Shown: positions 1 to 8,897, numbered from the stretch's first letter. The stretch: 64,000 nucleotides of DNA from Pseudomonas peli (GCF_900099645.1 NZ_FMTL01000004.1:124001-188000), one strand, 5' to 3'. Translations and numbers: made by a program. The notes: generated by a model not told the origin, from the letters alone.

Positions 1-530
1 CTTGCCACTGCCAATAGGCAGATAAAGCTGAACAGCGTCAGGCAGATAAAAATCGACGGCCAACCCAGTGTACTGAGCAGCAACCCACCGCCAAGCGGCG
101 CGAGAATCGGCGCCAGGCCCATCACCAGCATCAGCTGGGAAAACACCTTGGCCGAGCTGATCGGATCACACAGGTCGCGCACCACCGCCCGCGATACCAC
201 CATCCCGGCGCAACCGCCCAGGGCCTGTACAAAGCGTGCAGTAATGAGCCATTCCAGGCTGGGCGCCAGGGCACAGGCCAATGATGCCAGGCTGAACAGC
301 ATGACGCCGACCAGCAGAGGTTTACGCCGACCAAAGCGGTCTGCCAGTGGGCCGTAGGCCAGTTGACCGATGGCCAAGCCGGCAAAGTAGGCTGCCAACG
401 ACAGCTGCACGTGCTCCACGTCCGTGGCAAATGCACGTGCCAAGGTTGGGAAGCTCGGCAGGTAAAAATCGATAGCCAACGGGCCAAAAGCGCTTAATGC
501 ACCGAGAACCAACAAAAGACGTAACGGCAT
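1..530 (-). CDS. Bcr/CflA-type MFS drug efflux transporter, N-terminal part (cut by window edge)
   Basis: Proton-driven inner-membrane exporter of the 12-TM Bcr/CflA drug-resistance group. The minus strand reads openly from an ATG at 530 to the window edge, giving about 176 residues. The protein starts MPLRLLLVLGALSAFGPLAI, has the family's early IDFYLPSFP motif after TM1, and the MFS loop motif GPLADRFGRRKPL between TM2 and TM3. Several hydrophobic helices follow. The C-terminal half is outside the window. It lies downstream of the RND pump on the same strand, but a hairpin with a T-run separates them, so it is probably its own unit. The family is clear; the substrate cannot be read from sequence. 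No strong Shine-Dalgarno precedes the ATG, so the start could shift slightly. Confidence 0.85.
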   Translation of the reverse strand, partial: MPLRLLLVLGALSAFGPLAIDFYLPSFPTLARAFATDVEHVQLSLAAYFAGLAIGQLAYGPLADRFGRRKPLLVGVMLFSLASLACALAPSLEWLITARFVQALGGCAGMVVSRAVVRDLCDPISSAKVFSQLMLVMGLAPILAPLGGGLLLSTLGWPSIFICLTLFSFICLLAVA

Positions 531-604
531 GGGTGTCCAGACAAGAAGTGGTAACAGAGGCAGGCTCAGCGCATATGGCCTGCTCGGAGAGAACCCAGGA
601 AAGC

Positions 605-648
605 AAAAAAGGCGCCGGTTGACTTGCGCTGTGCGCTGCAAGTCAACC
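605..648 (-). terminator. Rho-independent terminator of the RND pump operon
   Basis: An 11-bp perfect inverted repeat (617-627 and 638-648, arm GGTTGACTTGC) lies just after the RND permease stop. On the minus strand it is followed by GGCGCC and a six-T run ending near 605. It separates the pump from the MFS gene. Confidence 0.7.
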
Positions 649-673
649 TACGCCCCACGTTAAAGCCAGAACA

Positions 674-3600
674 TCAAACGGAGGTGTCGGCTTTTTTCCG
701 GCCCTTGCCAACCTTCTCTGCCAACGATTCCACCAACAGGTAGAACATCGGAATCAGGAAGATCGCCAGGAAGGTTGCCGCCATCATCCCGCCGATTACC
801 CCGGTGCCGATCGAGTGACGACTCGCTGAGCCTGCGCCCGAGCTGATCGCCAACGGCACAACACCGAGAATGAAGGCCAGCGAAGTCATGATGATCGGAC
901 GGAACCGCAGGCGCGAGGCCTCCAGTGCCGACTCAAAGATGCCCATGCCCTGATGCCGGCAGAGCACGGCGAACTCGACGATCAGAATGGCGTTCTTCGC
1001 CGCCAAGCCGATTAGGGTGACCAGGCCAACTTGGAAGTACAGGTCGTTCTCGATGCCGCGCAGCCACACCGCGAGAATCGCCCCGAACACCGCAAACGGC
1101 ACCGCCGTAACCACGGCCAGCGGCAGGGTCCAGCGTTCATACTGGGCAGCGAGGATCAGGAACACCATGATCAGGCCGAAGATAAAGGCACTGCTGCCCG
1201 AACCTTGCGATGCCACTTCCTGGAAAGCCGAGCCGGTCCAACCGATGCTGTAATCGCTACCGAGCACCTCATCCGCCACTTGCTGAATCGCGCTGAGCGC
1301 CTGACCGGAGCTGTAGCCAGGTGCAGGCCCGCCAAGGATCTTCGCCGCGGGGTAGACGTTGAAGCGTGCATAGGTATCCGGGCCGAGAATCCGCTCAACC
1401 TTGACCAGGCTGGCCAGCGATACCAGCTCGCCACTGCCCGCGCGCACATAGACCTGGGACAAATCTTCCGGCTTGCTGCGGAACTCCGCTTCGGCCTGCA
1501 GGCTGACTTGGAAGGTACGGCCATACAGGCTGAAATCGTTGACGTAGTAGCTGCCAAAGGTCGCTTGCATGGCGGTGAATACATCATTCACTGCCACACC
1601 CAGGGCGCGCGCCTTGGTCCGGTCCAGATCGATAAAGTATTGCGGCACGTTGGCGCTGAAGGTGCTCTGCACCCCTGCCAGCTCAGGACGCTTCGCGGCA
1701 GCGGCGAGGAAGGCCTGAACCTTGGCCGCCAGTTCGGCGGTTGTGCCGCCACTGCGGTCCTGAATAAAGCCTTCAAAACCGCCAGTGGTGCTCATACCGG
1801 TGATCGGTGGCGGGTTGAAGCTGAGTACCACGCCGTCCTTCTGCGCGGCGCCCATACCCATGAATTCACCGGTCAGGTTGCGCGCGTCCAATTCAGGCGT
1901 GGTGCGCTCACTCCAGTCTTTCAGCGGCACGAAGGACACCCCTGCGTTGCTGCGGGTGCCGAAGGTCAGCACGTCGAAGCCGGCAAAGGTCACCACATCC
2001 TGCACCGCTGGGTGCGCCATCAACTGCTGGGTCACGTCACCGGTGAGTTTCTCGGTGCGAGTCAGCGACGCGGCAGGCGGCAGGAAGTAGGCGTTGATCA
2101 CATAGCCCTGATCTTCATTGGGCACCAGGGAGCTGGGCACCCGGTTGAACAGCAGCACCATCACCGTGATCATCGCGCCGAACAGCAACAACCCGACCGC
2201 CGAACGCTTGAGGAAGAAACGCACACCGGCGGTGTAGCCATTGGTCAGTTTGTCGAAGACCCGGTTGAAGGCGCGGAACGGCGCCGCCGGCTCGTGGTGC
2301 CCGGGCTTGAGCAGCAAGGCGCAGAGTGCCGGGCTCAGGGTCAGGGCGACGATGCCGGAGATCACCACCGACACGGCAATGGTGATGGCGAACTGTTTAT
2401 ACATCTCCCCGGCCAGGCCGCCGAGGAAGCCCACTGGCACGAATACCGCGCAGAGCACCAGGACGATGGCAATGATCGGCCCGGTTACTTCTTCCATAGC
2501 CTTGATGGTCGCTTCACGCGGGCCGATCTTGTCGGTGGCCATTACCCGCTCGACGTTTTCGATCACCACAATGGCGTCGTCCACCACGATACCGATGGCC
2601 AGCACCATGCCGAACAGGGTCAGCAGGTTGATCGAGAAACCGAGCATGTACATGCCGGCGAAAGTACCGACCAGCGAAACGGGAATTGCCAGCACCGGGA
2701 TCAGCGTGGCGCGCCAGTTCTGCAGGAAGATAAAAACGACCAGTACAACCAGGATCAAGGCTTCGAAGAAGGTCTTGATCACTTCATCAATCGATACCTG
2801 AACGAACTTGGTGGTGTCGTACGGCACCTTATAGGTCATACCGCTGGGGAAGTTCTTCGACAGACGGTCGAGCGTCTTGCTCACCGCCTCGGCAGTGTCC
2901 AGAGCATTCGCGCCAGGCTGCAGGTACACACCGAAAGCAGCGTTCTGCTGGCCGTTGAGCGAGGTCATCAGCGAGTAGTCCTGGGCACCCAGCTCGATCC
3001 GTGCAACGTCCTTGAGCAGCAGGCTGGCACCGGTGTCATCGGTGCGCAGGATGACGTTCTCAAACTCTTTCGGGTCGGTGAACCGGCCCTGGGTGGTCAC
3101 CGTGTAGGTGAAATCCTGCTTCTGCTTGAGCGGCTGCTGGCCGAAGCTGCCGGCGGCGAACTGCGAGTTTTGCTCACGGATCGAGTTGACCACATCGGTC
3201 GGCGTCAGGTTGTACTGCGCCAGCTTGTCCGGACGCAGCCAGATGCGCATGGAATAGTCTTTCGAGCCGAACTGGCTGACATCACCCACGCCCGGCAGAC
3301 GCTTGAGTTCGTCGATCACGTTGATCAGCGCATAGTTGCTGATATACACCGGGTCGCGCGAACCATCCGGCGAGTACAGGGTGACCACCTGAAGAATGTC
3401 CGAAGACTTCTTCTGCACCTTGACGCCCTGCCGGCGCACTTCTTCCGGTAGCTTGGCCAGTGCAGCCTGCACCCGATTGTTAACGTCGATAGTGGCCTGA
3501 TCCGGGTCGCGGCCCACCTCGAAGTACACCGATAGGCTCATGGCGTTGCCGCCGGAGTTGGACTGCTGGTAGATCATCCCCTCCACGCCGTTGATCGACT

Positions 3601-3802
3601 GCTCCAGCGGCGCGGCCACCGTTTCAGCAATCACTTGGGCGCTGGCACCGGCGTAGCTGGCGCTGACCGACACCTGCGGTGGCAGGATCTGTGGATACTG
3701 GGCGATCGGCAACGAGCGCATGGCCATCAGGCCCGCCAGCACGATGATGATCGAGATGACCGCGGAAAATACCGGACGGTCGATAAAGAAGCGTGAGATC
3801 AC
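674..3802 (-). CDS. RND multidrug efflux permease, HAE1 family (AcrB/MexB class)
   Basis: Inner-membrane trimeric proton/drug antiporter of a tripartite efflux pump. It is 1042 aa, the normal HAE1 length. It starts MISRFFIDRPVFSAVISIII (TM1) and has duplicated 6-TM halves with two large periplasmic loops. The proton-relay motif GIVVDDAIVVIENV places the paired aspartates at about 408-409 in TM4, and GLAAKNAILIVEFA carries the TM10 lysine. The GTG start at 3802 has an AAGGAG site about 8 bases upstream, inside the end of the adaptor gene. The adaptor gene precedes it by 12 bp, so the two are co-transcribed. No outer-membrane channel gene follows, so it must borrow an OprM/TolC-type protein encoded elsewhere. 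It could be a MexJK-like or TtgAB-like pump; sequence alone does not decide substrates. Confidence 0.95.
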   Translation of the reverse strand: MISRFFIDRPVFSAVISIIIVLAGLMAMRSLPIAQYPQILPPQVSVSASYAGASAQVIAETVAAPLEQSINGVEGMIYQQSNSGGNAMSLSVYFEVGRDPDQATIDVNNRVQAALAKLPEEVRRQGVKVQKKSSDILQVVTLYSPDGSRDPVYISNYALINVIDELKRLPGVGDVSQFGSKDYSMRIWLRPDKLAQYNLTPTDVVNSIREQNSQFAAGSFGQQPLKQKQDFTYTVTTQGRFTDPKEFENVILRTDDTGASLLLKDVARIELGAQDYSLMTSLNGQQNAAFGVYLQPGANALDTAEAVSKTLDRLSKNFPSGMTYKVPYDTTKFVQVSIDEVIKTFFEALILVVLVVFIFLQNWRATLIPVLAIPVSLVGTFAGMYMLGFSINLLTLFGMVLAIGIVVDDAIVVIENVERVMATDKIGPREATIKAMEEVTGPIIAIVLVLCAVFVPVGFLGGLAGEMYKQFAITIAVSVVISGIVALTLSPALCALLLKPGHHEPAAPFRAFNRVFDKLTNGYTAGVRFFLKRSAVGLLLFGAMITVMVLLFNRVPSSLVPNEDQGYVINAYFLPPAASLTRTEKLTGDVTQQLMAHPAVQDVVTFAGFDVLTFGTRSNAGVSFVPLKDWSERTTPELDARNLTGEFMGMGAAQKDGVVLSFNPPPITGMSTTGGFEGFIQDRSGGTTAELAAKVQAFLAAAAKRPELAGVQSTFSANVPQYFIDLDRTKARALGVAVNDVFTAMQATFGSYYVNDFSLYGRTFQVSLQAEAEFRSKPEDLSQVYVRAGSGELVSLASLVKVERILGPDTYARFNVYPAAKILGGPAPGYSSGQALSAIQQVADEVLGSDYSIGWTGSAFQEVASQGSGSSAFIFGLIMVFLILAAQYERWTLPLAVVTAVPFAVFGAILAVWLRGIENDLYFQVGLVTLIGLAAKNAILIVEFAVLCRHQGMGIFESALEASRLRFRPIIMTSLAFILGVVPLAISSGAGSASRHSIGTGVIGGMMAATFLAIFLIPMFYLLVESLAEKVGKGRKKADTSV

Positions 3803-3814
3803 CGGGTACGCTCC

Positions 3815-4954
3815 TTAGGATTGGTTGGTGGCAGGGGCAACAACTTTGACAGGGCTGTCTGGACGCACTTTCGGCAGACCTTCGACAATCACCCGATCGC
3901 CAGCGCTGATACCGGACACAATCACCCAGCGGCCTTTAGCCGTATGCCCGGTGGTGACCTGACGCTTGCGCGCAACACCGCCATCGTCCACCACATAGAC
4001 AAATGTTCCGCCTGGGCCCTGGGCAATCGCTCGCTCTGGCAGGGTCATGGCATTGGGAATGCTCAGGCCTTTGACCTGCACCCGGACGAACTGGCCTGGC
4101 AACAGAGTCTGATCAGGGTTCGGCACCACAGCGCGAGCGCTGACGGTGCCGGTGCCGCGATCCACCAGGCTATCGGTGAAGTCCACCTTGCCCTCCAGTG
4201 GGTAAACACTGCCATCACCCAGTTTGATCTGCACACTCATTTTGCCGTCTTCGGGCAACACCAGGCTGCCGTTTTGCAGCCCACTGCGCACACTTTCCAC
4301 ATCGGAATCGGGGGCGGCAAAGTTGACGTAAATCGGGTCCAGTTGGGTGATATTGCTCAGCAGGCTGGCACTCGGATCGCCGGCCACCATCAGGCTGCCT
4401 TCGGACACGGTTTCCTTACTGGTGATACCGGAGATCGGCGCTTTTACCGTGGTGTAGTCGAGGTCGATCTGCTTGGACTGCACCTCGGCCTCGGCGGCCT
4501 GGATATTCGCCTTGCTCTGCTCGAAATTGGAGATGGCATTGTCCAGTTCACTTTCGCTGGCAAAGCCCTTTTTCTGCAGTTCGCGGATGCGTTTGAGGTC
4601 ACGCTCGGTCTGCCGATAGCGCGCCTGCTCTTGCGCCAACGCACCCTTGGCACGGCTCAGGGCGGCCTGGTAGGTGCGCGGATCGATGCGGAACATCACC
4701 TGGCCTTTCTTGACTTGGCTACCTTCCAGGTAGGTACGCTCCTGCAGAATGCCGCTGACCTGAGCCCGCACCTGCACTTCGCGGAAGCCGGCAGTGCGCG
4801 CGGAATATTCAAGCTCCAGCGGCAAGGCCTCGGCCTTCACGGTTTCGACCACCACCTCGGGCGCTGGCGCAGCGTCGGCAGCAAACAACGGGGCGGCCCA
4901 AAAAACCAACAGCAAGGAACCGGCAGTGACCGGCAGGCGACGGGGAAAAAGCAT
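3815..4954 (-). CDS. RND efflux periplasmic adaptor (membrane fusion protein)
   Basis: Bridges the RND permease to an outer-membrane channel. About 379 aa from the ATG at 4954, which has GGAG six bases upstream; a longer in-frame start at 4999 lacks such a site and would run into the operator. Order: signal peptide MLFPRRLPVTAGSLLLVFWA ending near LFA-AD, half-lipoyl motif (VRAQVSGIL), alpha-hairpin (about 95-165), second half-lipoyl (TVKAPISGIT), beta-barrel and membrane-proximal domain. Unlike MexA, TtgA and AcrA it has no lipobox cysteine after the signal peptide, so it is predicted to be soluble periplasmic rather than lipid-anchored. First gene of the two-gene operon, divergent from the TetR gene. 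Confidence 0.93.
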   Translation of the reverse strand: MLFPRRLPVTAGSLLLVFWAAPLFAADAAPAPEVVVETVKAEALPLELEYSARTAGFREVQVRAQVSGILQERTYLEGSQVKKGQVMFRIDPRTYQAALSRAKGALAQEQARYRQTERDLKRIRELQKKGFASESELDNAISNFEQSKANIQAAEAEVQSKQIDLDYTTVKAPISGITSKETVSEGSLMVAGDPSASLLSNITQLDPIYVNFAAPDSDVESVRSGLQNGSLVLPEDGKMSVQIKLGDGSVYPLEGKVDFTDSLVDRGTGTVSARAVVPNPDQTLLPGQFVRVQVKGLSIPNAMTLPERAIAQGPGGTFVYVVDDGGVARKRQVTTGHTAKGRWVIVSGISAGDRVIVEGLPKVRPDSPVKVVAPATNQS

Positions 4955-5005
4955 GGATGTCTCCGAATAAACGCAAGGTGCAACGTTTGAGACCGGCAAT
5001 GCTAG

Positions 5006-5027
5006 TTACATACACGAGTGTTTGTAA
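5006..5027. promoter_or_regulatory. TtgR/AcrR-type operator between the RND operon and its TetR repressor
   Basis: A 22-bp near-perfect palindrome: left arm TTACATACA (5006-5014), 4-bp spacer, right arm TGTTTGTAA (5019-5027), 8 of 9 positions paired. The arms resemble the TACAnACA half-sites of TtgR and AcrR operators as I remember them. It lies 51 bp upstream of the adaptor ATG and 65 bp upstream of the repressor ATG, so one bound dimer pair could control both divergent promoters. Confidence 0.75.
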
Positions 5028-5092
5028 ATAGAACATTACCCATAAGTTCATTACACTTTGTCCTGAGCCTAGCCAGAAATACGCCTACTGCC

Positions 5093-5737
5093 ATGCGTCG
5101 AACCAAAGAAGAAGCCGAGAAAACCCGTTGCGCCATCCTTGAGGCCGCCGAAACGCTGTTTTTGGAAAAAGGTGTGGCGCACACCAGCCTGGAGCACATC
5201 GCCCGGCATGCAGGGGTAACGCGCGGCGCGGTGTATTGGCACTTTGCCAACAAGGCGGATCTGTTCAACGCCATGCTCGGCCAAGTCCGTCTGCCACCCG
5301 AGCAATTGGCCGAGCGATTGCGCGGCTGCCCGGCCCATGACCCGCTCATGACCCTGCGAGAGCTGTGTATCGAGGCCATCGAAAACCTGGCGCGCGATCA
5401 ACAAAAACGCCGCATTTTCACGATTTTGCTGCGCCGATGTGAGTTCACCGAAGAGCTGCGCGAGGCCGAAGAACGCCACGAAGCCTTTATCAACCTGTTT
5501 ATCGCGCTCTGCGAACAGCAGTTCAGTGCACCGTCTGTCGCATCACGGCTGCACGCTGGGTTGAGTCCGCGCCTTGCAGCGAGGGCTGTGCACGCGCTGA
5601 TTGTCGGTTTATTCCACGATTGGTTACGCGACCCCAATCTGTTCGATCCGCTCAACGATGCTGCGCCGATGATCGATGCCTGCTTTCGTGGGCTGATCCG
5701 CGATTGGCCAGACGCAACTGTGCTTACGCCAGGCTAA
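5093..5737 (+). CDS. TetR-family repressor of the RND pump (TtgR/AcrR/MexL type)
   Basis: Ligand-sensing repressor expected to bind the palindrome at 5006-5027 and derepress the divergent pump when a drug binds. 214 aa from the ATG at 5093, starting MRRTKEEAEKTRCAILEAAE, which closely resembles the N termini of TtgR, AcrR and MexL. The helix-turn-helix lies at about 27-50 (HTSLEHIARHAGVTRGAVYW, then HFANK). The C-terminal half is the variable ligand-binding and dimerisation domain. An in-frame upstream start at 5018 would translate through the operator and is less likely. The 3' end overlaps the convergent copZ gene by 14 bp. Confidence 0.9.
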   Translation: MRRTKEEAEKTRCAILEAAETLFLEKGVAHTSLEHIARHAGVTRGAVYWHFANKADLFNAMLGQVRLPPEQLAERLRGCPAHDPLMTLRELCIEAIENLARDQQKRRIFTILLRRCEFTEELREAEERHEAFINLFIALCEQQFSAPSVASRLHAGLSPRLAARAVHALIVGLFHDWLRDPNLFDPLNDAAPMIDACFRGLIRDWPDATVLTPG

Positions 5738-5936
5738 CCCCGTAGCCCTGTTCAACGATGGCCACCATCAACTGATCCACCGGCATGCTGCTGCTCACCC
5801 GCACCTCACCGCCGGGAAATTTCACTTTCACATCCGCCGCCGGATCACAGGCCAACAGCGCCTCGGTGATGGTTTTGACGCAATGTTGGCAAGTCATGCC
5901 ATCAACCCGGAATGCGTGAACTTGAGACACTTGCAT
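5724..5936 (-). CDS. copZ: Copper chaperone, heavy-metal-associated domain protein (CopZ-like)
   Basis: Small cytoplasmic Cu(I)-binding protein that buffers copper and hands it to CopA. 70 aa, a single HMA ferredoxin-like fold, with metal motif GMTCQHC near residue 14 and a C-terminal GYGV loop typical of the family. The ATG at 5936 sits 7 bases after AGGAGG; a TTG two codons upstream is too close to that site. It is divergent from copA, and its own CueR-type promoter lies in the shared intergenic region. Its end overlaps the tail of the convergent tetR gene. Confidence 0.9.
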   Translation of the reverse strand: MQVSQVHAFRVDGMTCQHCVKTITEALLACDPAADVKVKFPGGEVRVSSSMPVDQLMVAIVEQGYGVSLA

Positions 5937-5981
5937 AAACAACCTCCTGAATTAATAAACCGCATGATAAACGGTTAGCTG

Positions 5982-6012
5982 AGTGTTGCCCTTGCCATAA
6001 GCGTAAGGTCAA
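5982..6012 (-). promoter_or_regulatory. CueR-type promoter for copZ (minus strand)
   Basis: Reading the minus strand, a -35 TTGACC (6012-6007) is followed by a 19-base spacer containing the dyad CCTTAC...GGCAAGG and then AACACT at the -10 position (5987-5982). A 19-bp spacer with a CCTT/AAGG dyad is the hallmark of MerR-family copper activators such as CueR. The -10 match is poor. Confidence 0.65.
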
Positions 6013-6025
6013 GGGATATAACGGC

Positions 6026-6056
6026 TTGACCTTACCCACATGGCAAGGTTGATCCT
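6026..6056 (+). promoter_or_regulatory. CueR-type promoter for copA (plus strand)
   Basis: A -35 TTGACC (6026-6031) is followed by a 19-base spacer holding the dyad ACCTTACC (6030-6036) and GGCAAGGT (6042-6049), then GATCCT at the -10 position. This closely resembles known CueR sites upstream of copA. It implies transcription starts near 6063, which excludes an upstream start codon at 6057 and supports the copA ATG at 6084. Confidence 0.82.
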
Positions 6057-6083
6057 GTGCTGGAACTCAATAGAGGACCACCC

Positions 6084-8471
6084 ATGTCCAGCCTCACTAC
6101 CTTCAACCTGCCCATCAGCGGTATGACCTGCACCAGCTGCGCCGGGCGGGTCGAGCGCGCCCTGGCCAAGGTGGCGGATGTCGCCAGCGTCAGCATCAAC
6201 TTGGCCAGTGAACAGGCCCGCGTCGAAGCGCCCGCTGACAGCCTGGAACAGTTGGTTAATGCCGTTAGCGCAGCCGGCTATCAAGTACCCAGCGAGCGTC
6301 TGGAGCTGGCTCTTTCCGGCATGACCTGCGCCAGCTGTGCGGGCCGTATCGAACGCGCCCTGGCGCAGCAACCTGGCGTGCTCTCGGTCAGCGTCAACCT
6401 GGCCAGCGAGCGGGCGCAGCTGCAGGTGCTGCGTGGCACCGATCACAACGCTTTGCTGCAGGCCGTCAGCCAGGCCGGCTACCGCGCCAGCGTGCTGGAC
6501 AATGCAACCCAGGCCCAACCAACGGCTGAACGGCATCTGCAGCGCGAGCGCTGGGCCCTGCTGCTGGTCATTGTGTTGACCGTACCGCTGATCATCCCCA
6601 TGCTCGTCGAACCCTTCGGCCTGCACTGGATGCTACCGGCCTGGCTGCAATTCGCCCTGGCCACACCGGTGCAATTTATCTTCGGTGCGCGCTTCTACCG
6701 CGCGGCCTGGAGCGCCCTGCGCGCCCGTGCCGGGAATATGGATCAGCTGGTGGCCATCGGCACCAGCGCCGCCTATGGCCTGAGCCTGTATCAGTGGGCG
6801 GTAAGTCCGGCCGGCAGCATGCCGCATCTGTATTTCGAAGCCTCGGCGGTGATCATCACGCTGATCCTGCTCGGCAAATTCCTGGAAAGCCGCGCCAAAC
6901 GTCAGACCAGCAGCGCCATCCGCGCCCTGCAGGCTTTGCGCCCGGAACGCGCCTTGCGCCTGCGCGATGGCACCGAACAGTGGGTGGCGTTGGGTGAGCT
7001 GCAACTGGGTGACGCCATCGTGGTCAAGCCCGGTGAACGCTTCCCGGTCGATGGCCTGGTTCGCGAAGGCCAAAGTCATGCCGACGAAGCCCTGATCAGC
7101 GGCGAAAGCCTGCCACAACCCAAACAGCCGGGTGATAGCGTCACGGCAGGGGCAATCAACGGCGAATGCCGCCTGCTGGTGGAAACCACCGCCCTCGGCG
7201 CGGAAACCGTGCTGTCACGGATTATTCGCCTGGTCGAAGATGCACAGGCAGCGAAAGCGCCGATCCAGAAGCTGGTGGATAAAGTCAGCCAGGTCTTCGT
7301 GCCCAGCGTGCTGCTGATCGCTCTGGCCACCCTGCTCGGCTGGCTGTTCTACGGTGCAGGTATCGAAACCGCGCTGCTCAATGCCGTGGCCGTACTGGTC
7401 ATCGCCTGCCCCTGCGCCCTCGGCCTGGCCACACCCACCGCGATCATGGCCGGCACCGGCGTGGCGGCTCGCCACGGCATTCTGATTAAGGACGCCGAAT
7501 CCCTAGAAATCGCCCATTCGGTGACCCTGGTGGCCTTCGACAAGACCGGCACCCTGACCTCCGGCGCGCCGCGTATCGCCCACCTGCGTGCAGTAGACAG
7601 CGACACGACCCAGCTGCTGCAACTGGCCGGCGCCCTTCAGCGCGGCAGCGAACATCCGCTGGCCAAGGCGGTATTGGATCAGTGCACAGAACAACAACTG
7701 AGCCTCGCCGACGTCAGCAACAGCAAGGCGCTGGCCGGGCGCGGTATCGCCGGGCAGATCGGCGGGCGGCAACTGGCCCTGGGCAACAAACGCCTGCTGG
7801 AAGAACACTTCCTGCACCACGATGAACTGGCCGCCGACGCCCTGGCCTGGGAGGCCGAAGGCCGCACCCTGTCCTGGCTGCTGGAATTGGCGCCGCAACC
7901 GCAGGTGCTCGGTCTGTTTGCCTTTGGCGACACGCTCAAGCCAGGCGCAGCCGAGGCCATCGCCGCGCTGACCGCTCAAGGCATTGCCAGCCATCTGATC
8001 AGCGGCGACAACCCCGGCAGCGTCAAGGCGGTGGCCGACGTCCTGGGCATCAGCGCCGCGCATGCCGAAGTGCTGCCGGCGGACAAAGCGGCGATCATCA
8101 GTGAGCTGAAAAAACACGCGGTGGTGGCCATGGTCGGCGACGGCATCAACGATGCGCCAGCATTGGCTGCCGCCGATGTCGGTATCGCCATGGGCAGCGG
8201 TACCGATGTGGCCATGCACGCCGCCGGCATCACCCTGATGCGCGGCGACCCGCGCCTTGTGGCCGATGCGCTGGATATCAGCCGGCGCACCTACAACAAG
8301 ATCCGCCAGAACCTGTTCTGGGCCTTCGCCTACAACCTGGTCGGCATTCCGCTGGCGGCCGCCGGCCTGCTTAACCCGATGCTCGCTGGCGCAGCCATGG
8401 CGTTGTCCAGCGTCAGTGTGGTGAGCAATGCCTTGCTGCTGAAAACCTGGAAACCCAAGGAACACGAATAA
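6084..8471 (+). CDS. copA: Cu(I)-exporting P1B-type ATPase CopA
   Basis: Inner-membrane ATPase that pumps Cu(I) from cytoplasm to periplasm. 795 aa from the ATG at 6084 (AGAGGA upstream). Order: two N-terminal HMA domains with CxxC at 16-19 and 82-85 (GMTCTSC, GMTCASC), eight TM helices, actuator motif SGESLP, the intramembrane metal site CPC at about 442-444 (ACPCALGLATPT), phosphorylation motif DKTGTLT at about 486, an HP dipeptide (SEHPLAKA), and the hinge motif VGDGINDAPALA. All catalytic features are intact. It is followed after 21 bp by cueR, so the regulator appears to be in the same operon as its target. Confidence 0.97.
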   Translation: MSSLTTFNLPISGMTCTSCAGRVERALAKVADVASVSINLASEQARVEAPADSLEQLVNAVSAAGYQVPSERLELALSGMTCASCAGRIERALAQQPGVLSVSVNLASERAQLQVLRGTDHNALLQAVSQAGYRASVLDNATQAQPTAERHLQRERWALLLVIVLTVPLIIPMLVEPFGLHWMLPAWLQFALATPVQFIFGARFYRAAWSALRARAGNMDQLVAIGTSAAYGLSLYQWAVSPAGSMPHLYFEASAVIITLILLGKFLESRAKRQTSSAIRALQALRPERALRLRDGTEQWVALGELQLGDAIVVKPGERFPVDGLVREGQSHADEALISGESLPQPKQPGDSVTAGAINGECRLLVETTALGAETVLSRIIRLVEDAQAAKAPIQKLVDKVSQVFVPSVLLIALATLLGWLFYGAGIETALLNAVAVLVIACPCALGLATPTAIMAGTGVAARHGILIKDAESLEIAHSVTLVAFDKTGTLTSGAPRIAHLRAVDSDTTQLLQLAGALQRGSEHPLAKAVLDQCTEQQLSLADVSNSKALAGRGIAGQIGGRQLALGNKRLLEEHFLHHDELAADALAWEAEGRTLSWLLELAPQPQVLGLFAFGDTLKPGAAEAIAALTAQGIASHLISGDNPGSVKAVADVLGISAAHAEVLPADKAAIISELKKHAVVAMVGDGINDAPALAAADVGIAMGSGTDVAMHAAGITLMRGDPRLVADALDISRRTYNKIRQNLFWAFAYNLVGIPLAAAGLLNPMLAGAAMALSSVSVVSNALLLKTWKPKEHE

Positions 8472-8492
8472 GCCGCCGACAGGAGAAAACCC

Positions 8493-8891
8493 ATGAATAT
8501 CGGCCAAGCTGCCAAGAAAACCGGCCTTAGCGCCAAGATGATTCGCTACTACGAAAGCATCGATCTGCTACCTGAGGCCGGCCGCACCGACAGCGGTTAC
8601 CGTCAGTACAGCCAGCAGGACCTGCATCGCCTGGCGTTTATCAAACGCTCTCGCGATCTGGGCTTTTCCCTGGCCGAAGTCAGCCAGTTACTGGCCCTGT
8701 GGCAGGACCGCCAACGCGCCAGTGCCGATGTGAAAGCCCTGGCCGCTACCCATATCGCCGAACTGGAACGCAAAATTAGCGAACTCAGCGGCCTGCGCAA
8801 CACCCTCAAGGAGTTGATGGACAACTGCCAGGGCAACGACCGCCCGGACTGCCCGATTCTCAAGGATCTGGAGTCCGGCTGTTGTCATTGA
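8493..8891 (+). CDS. cueR: Copper-responsive MerR-family activator CueR
   Basis: Cytoplasmic Cu(I) sensor that twists the 19-bp-spaced promoters of copA and copZ into an active form. 132 aa. N-terminal MerR helix-turn-helix (MNIGQAAKKTGLSAKMIRYY), a long dimerisation helix, then the CueR metal loop CQGNDRPDC, whose two cysteines separated by seven residues mark monovalent-ion sensors. The tail GCCH is also common in CueR. The ATG follows GGAG with normal spacing. Its position right after copA gives positive feedback if they are co-transcribed. Confidence 0.95.
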   Translation: MNIGQAAKKTGLSAKMIRYYESIDLLPEAGRTDSGYRQYSQQDLHRLAFIKRSRDLGFSLAEVSQLLALWQDRQRASADVKALAATHIAELERKISELSGLRNTLKELMDNCQGNDRPDCPILKDLESGCCH

Positions 8892-8897
8892 AGGCCT

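Noticed and set aside
1031..3451. Long open frame (about 800 codons) on the plus strand opposite the RND permease
   Set aside because: It is a mirror frame of a GC-rich gene; the product is low-complexity and His/Gln/Arg-rich, with no recognisable domain, while the minus strand encodes a full-length HAE1 permease.
7503..8507. Minus-strand open frame opposite copA
   Set aside because: Antisense to clearly conserved P-type ATPase motifs; no family features.
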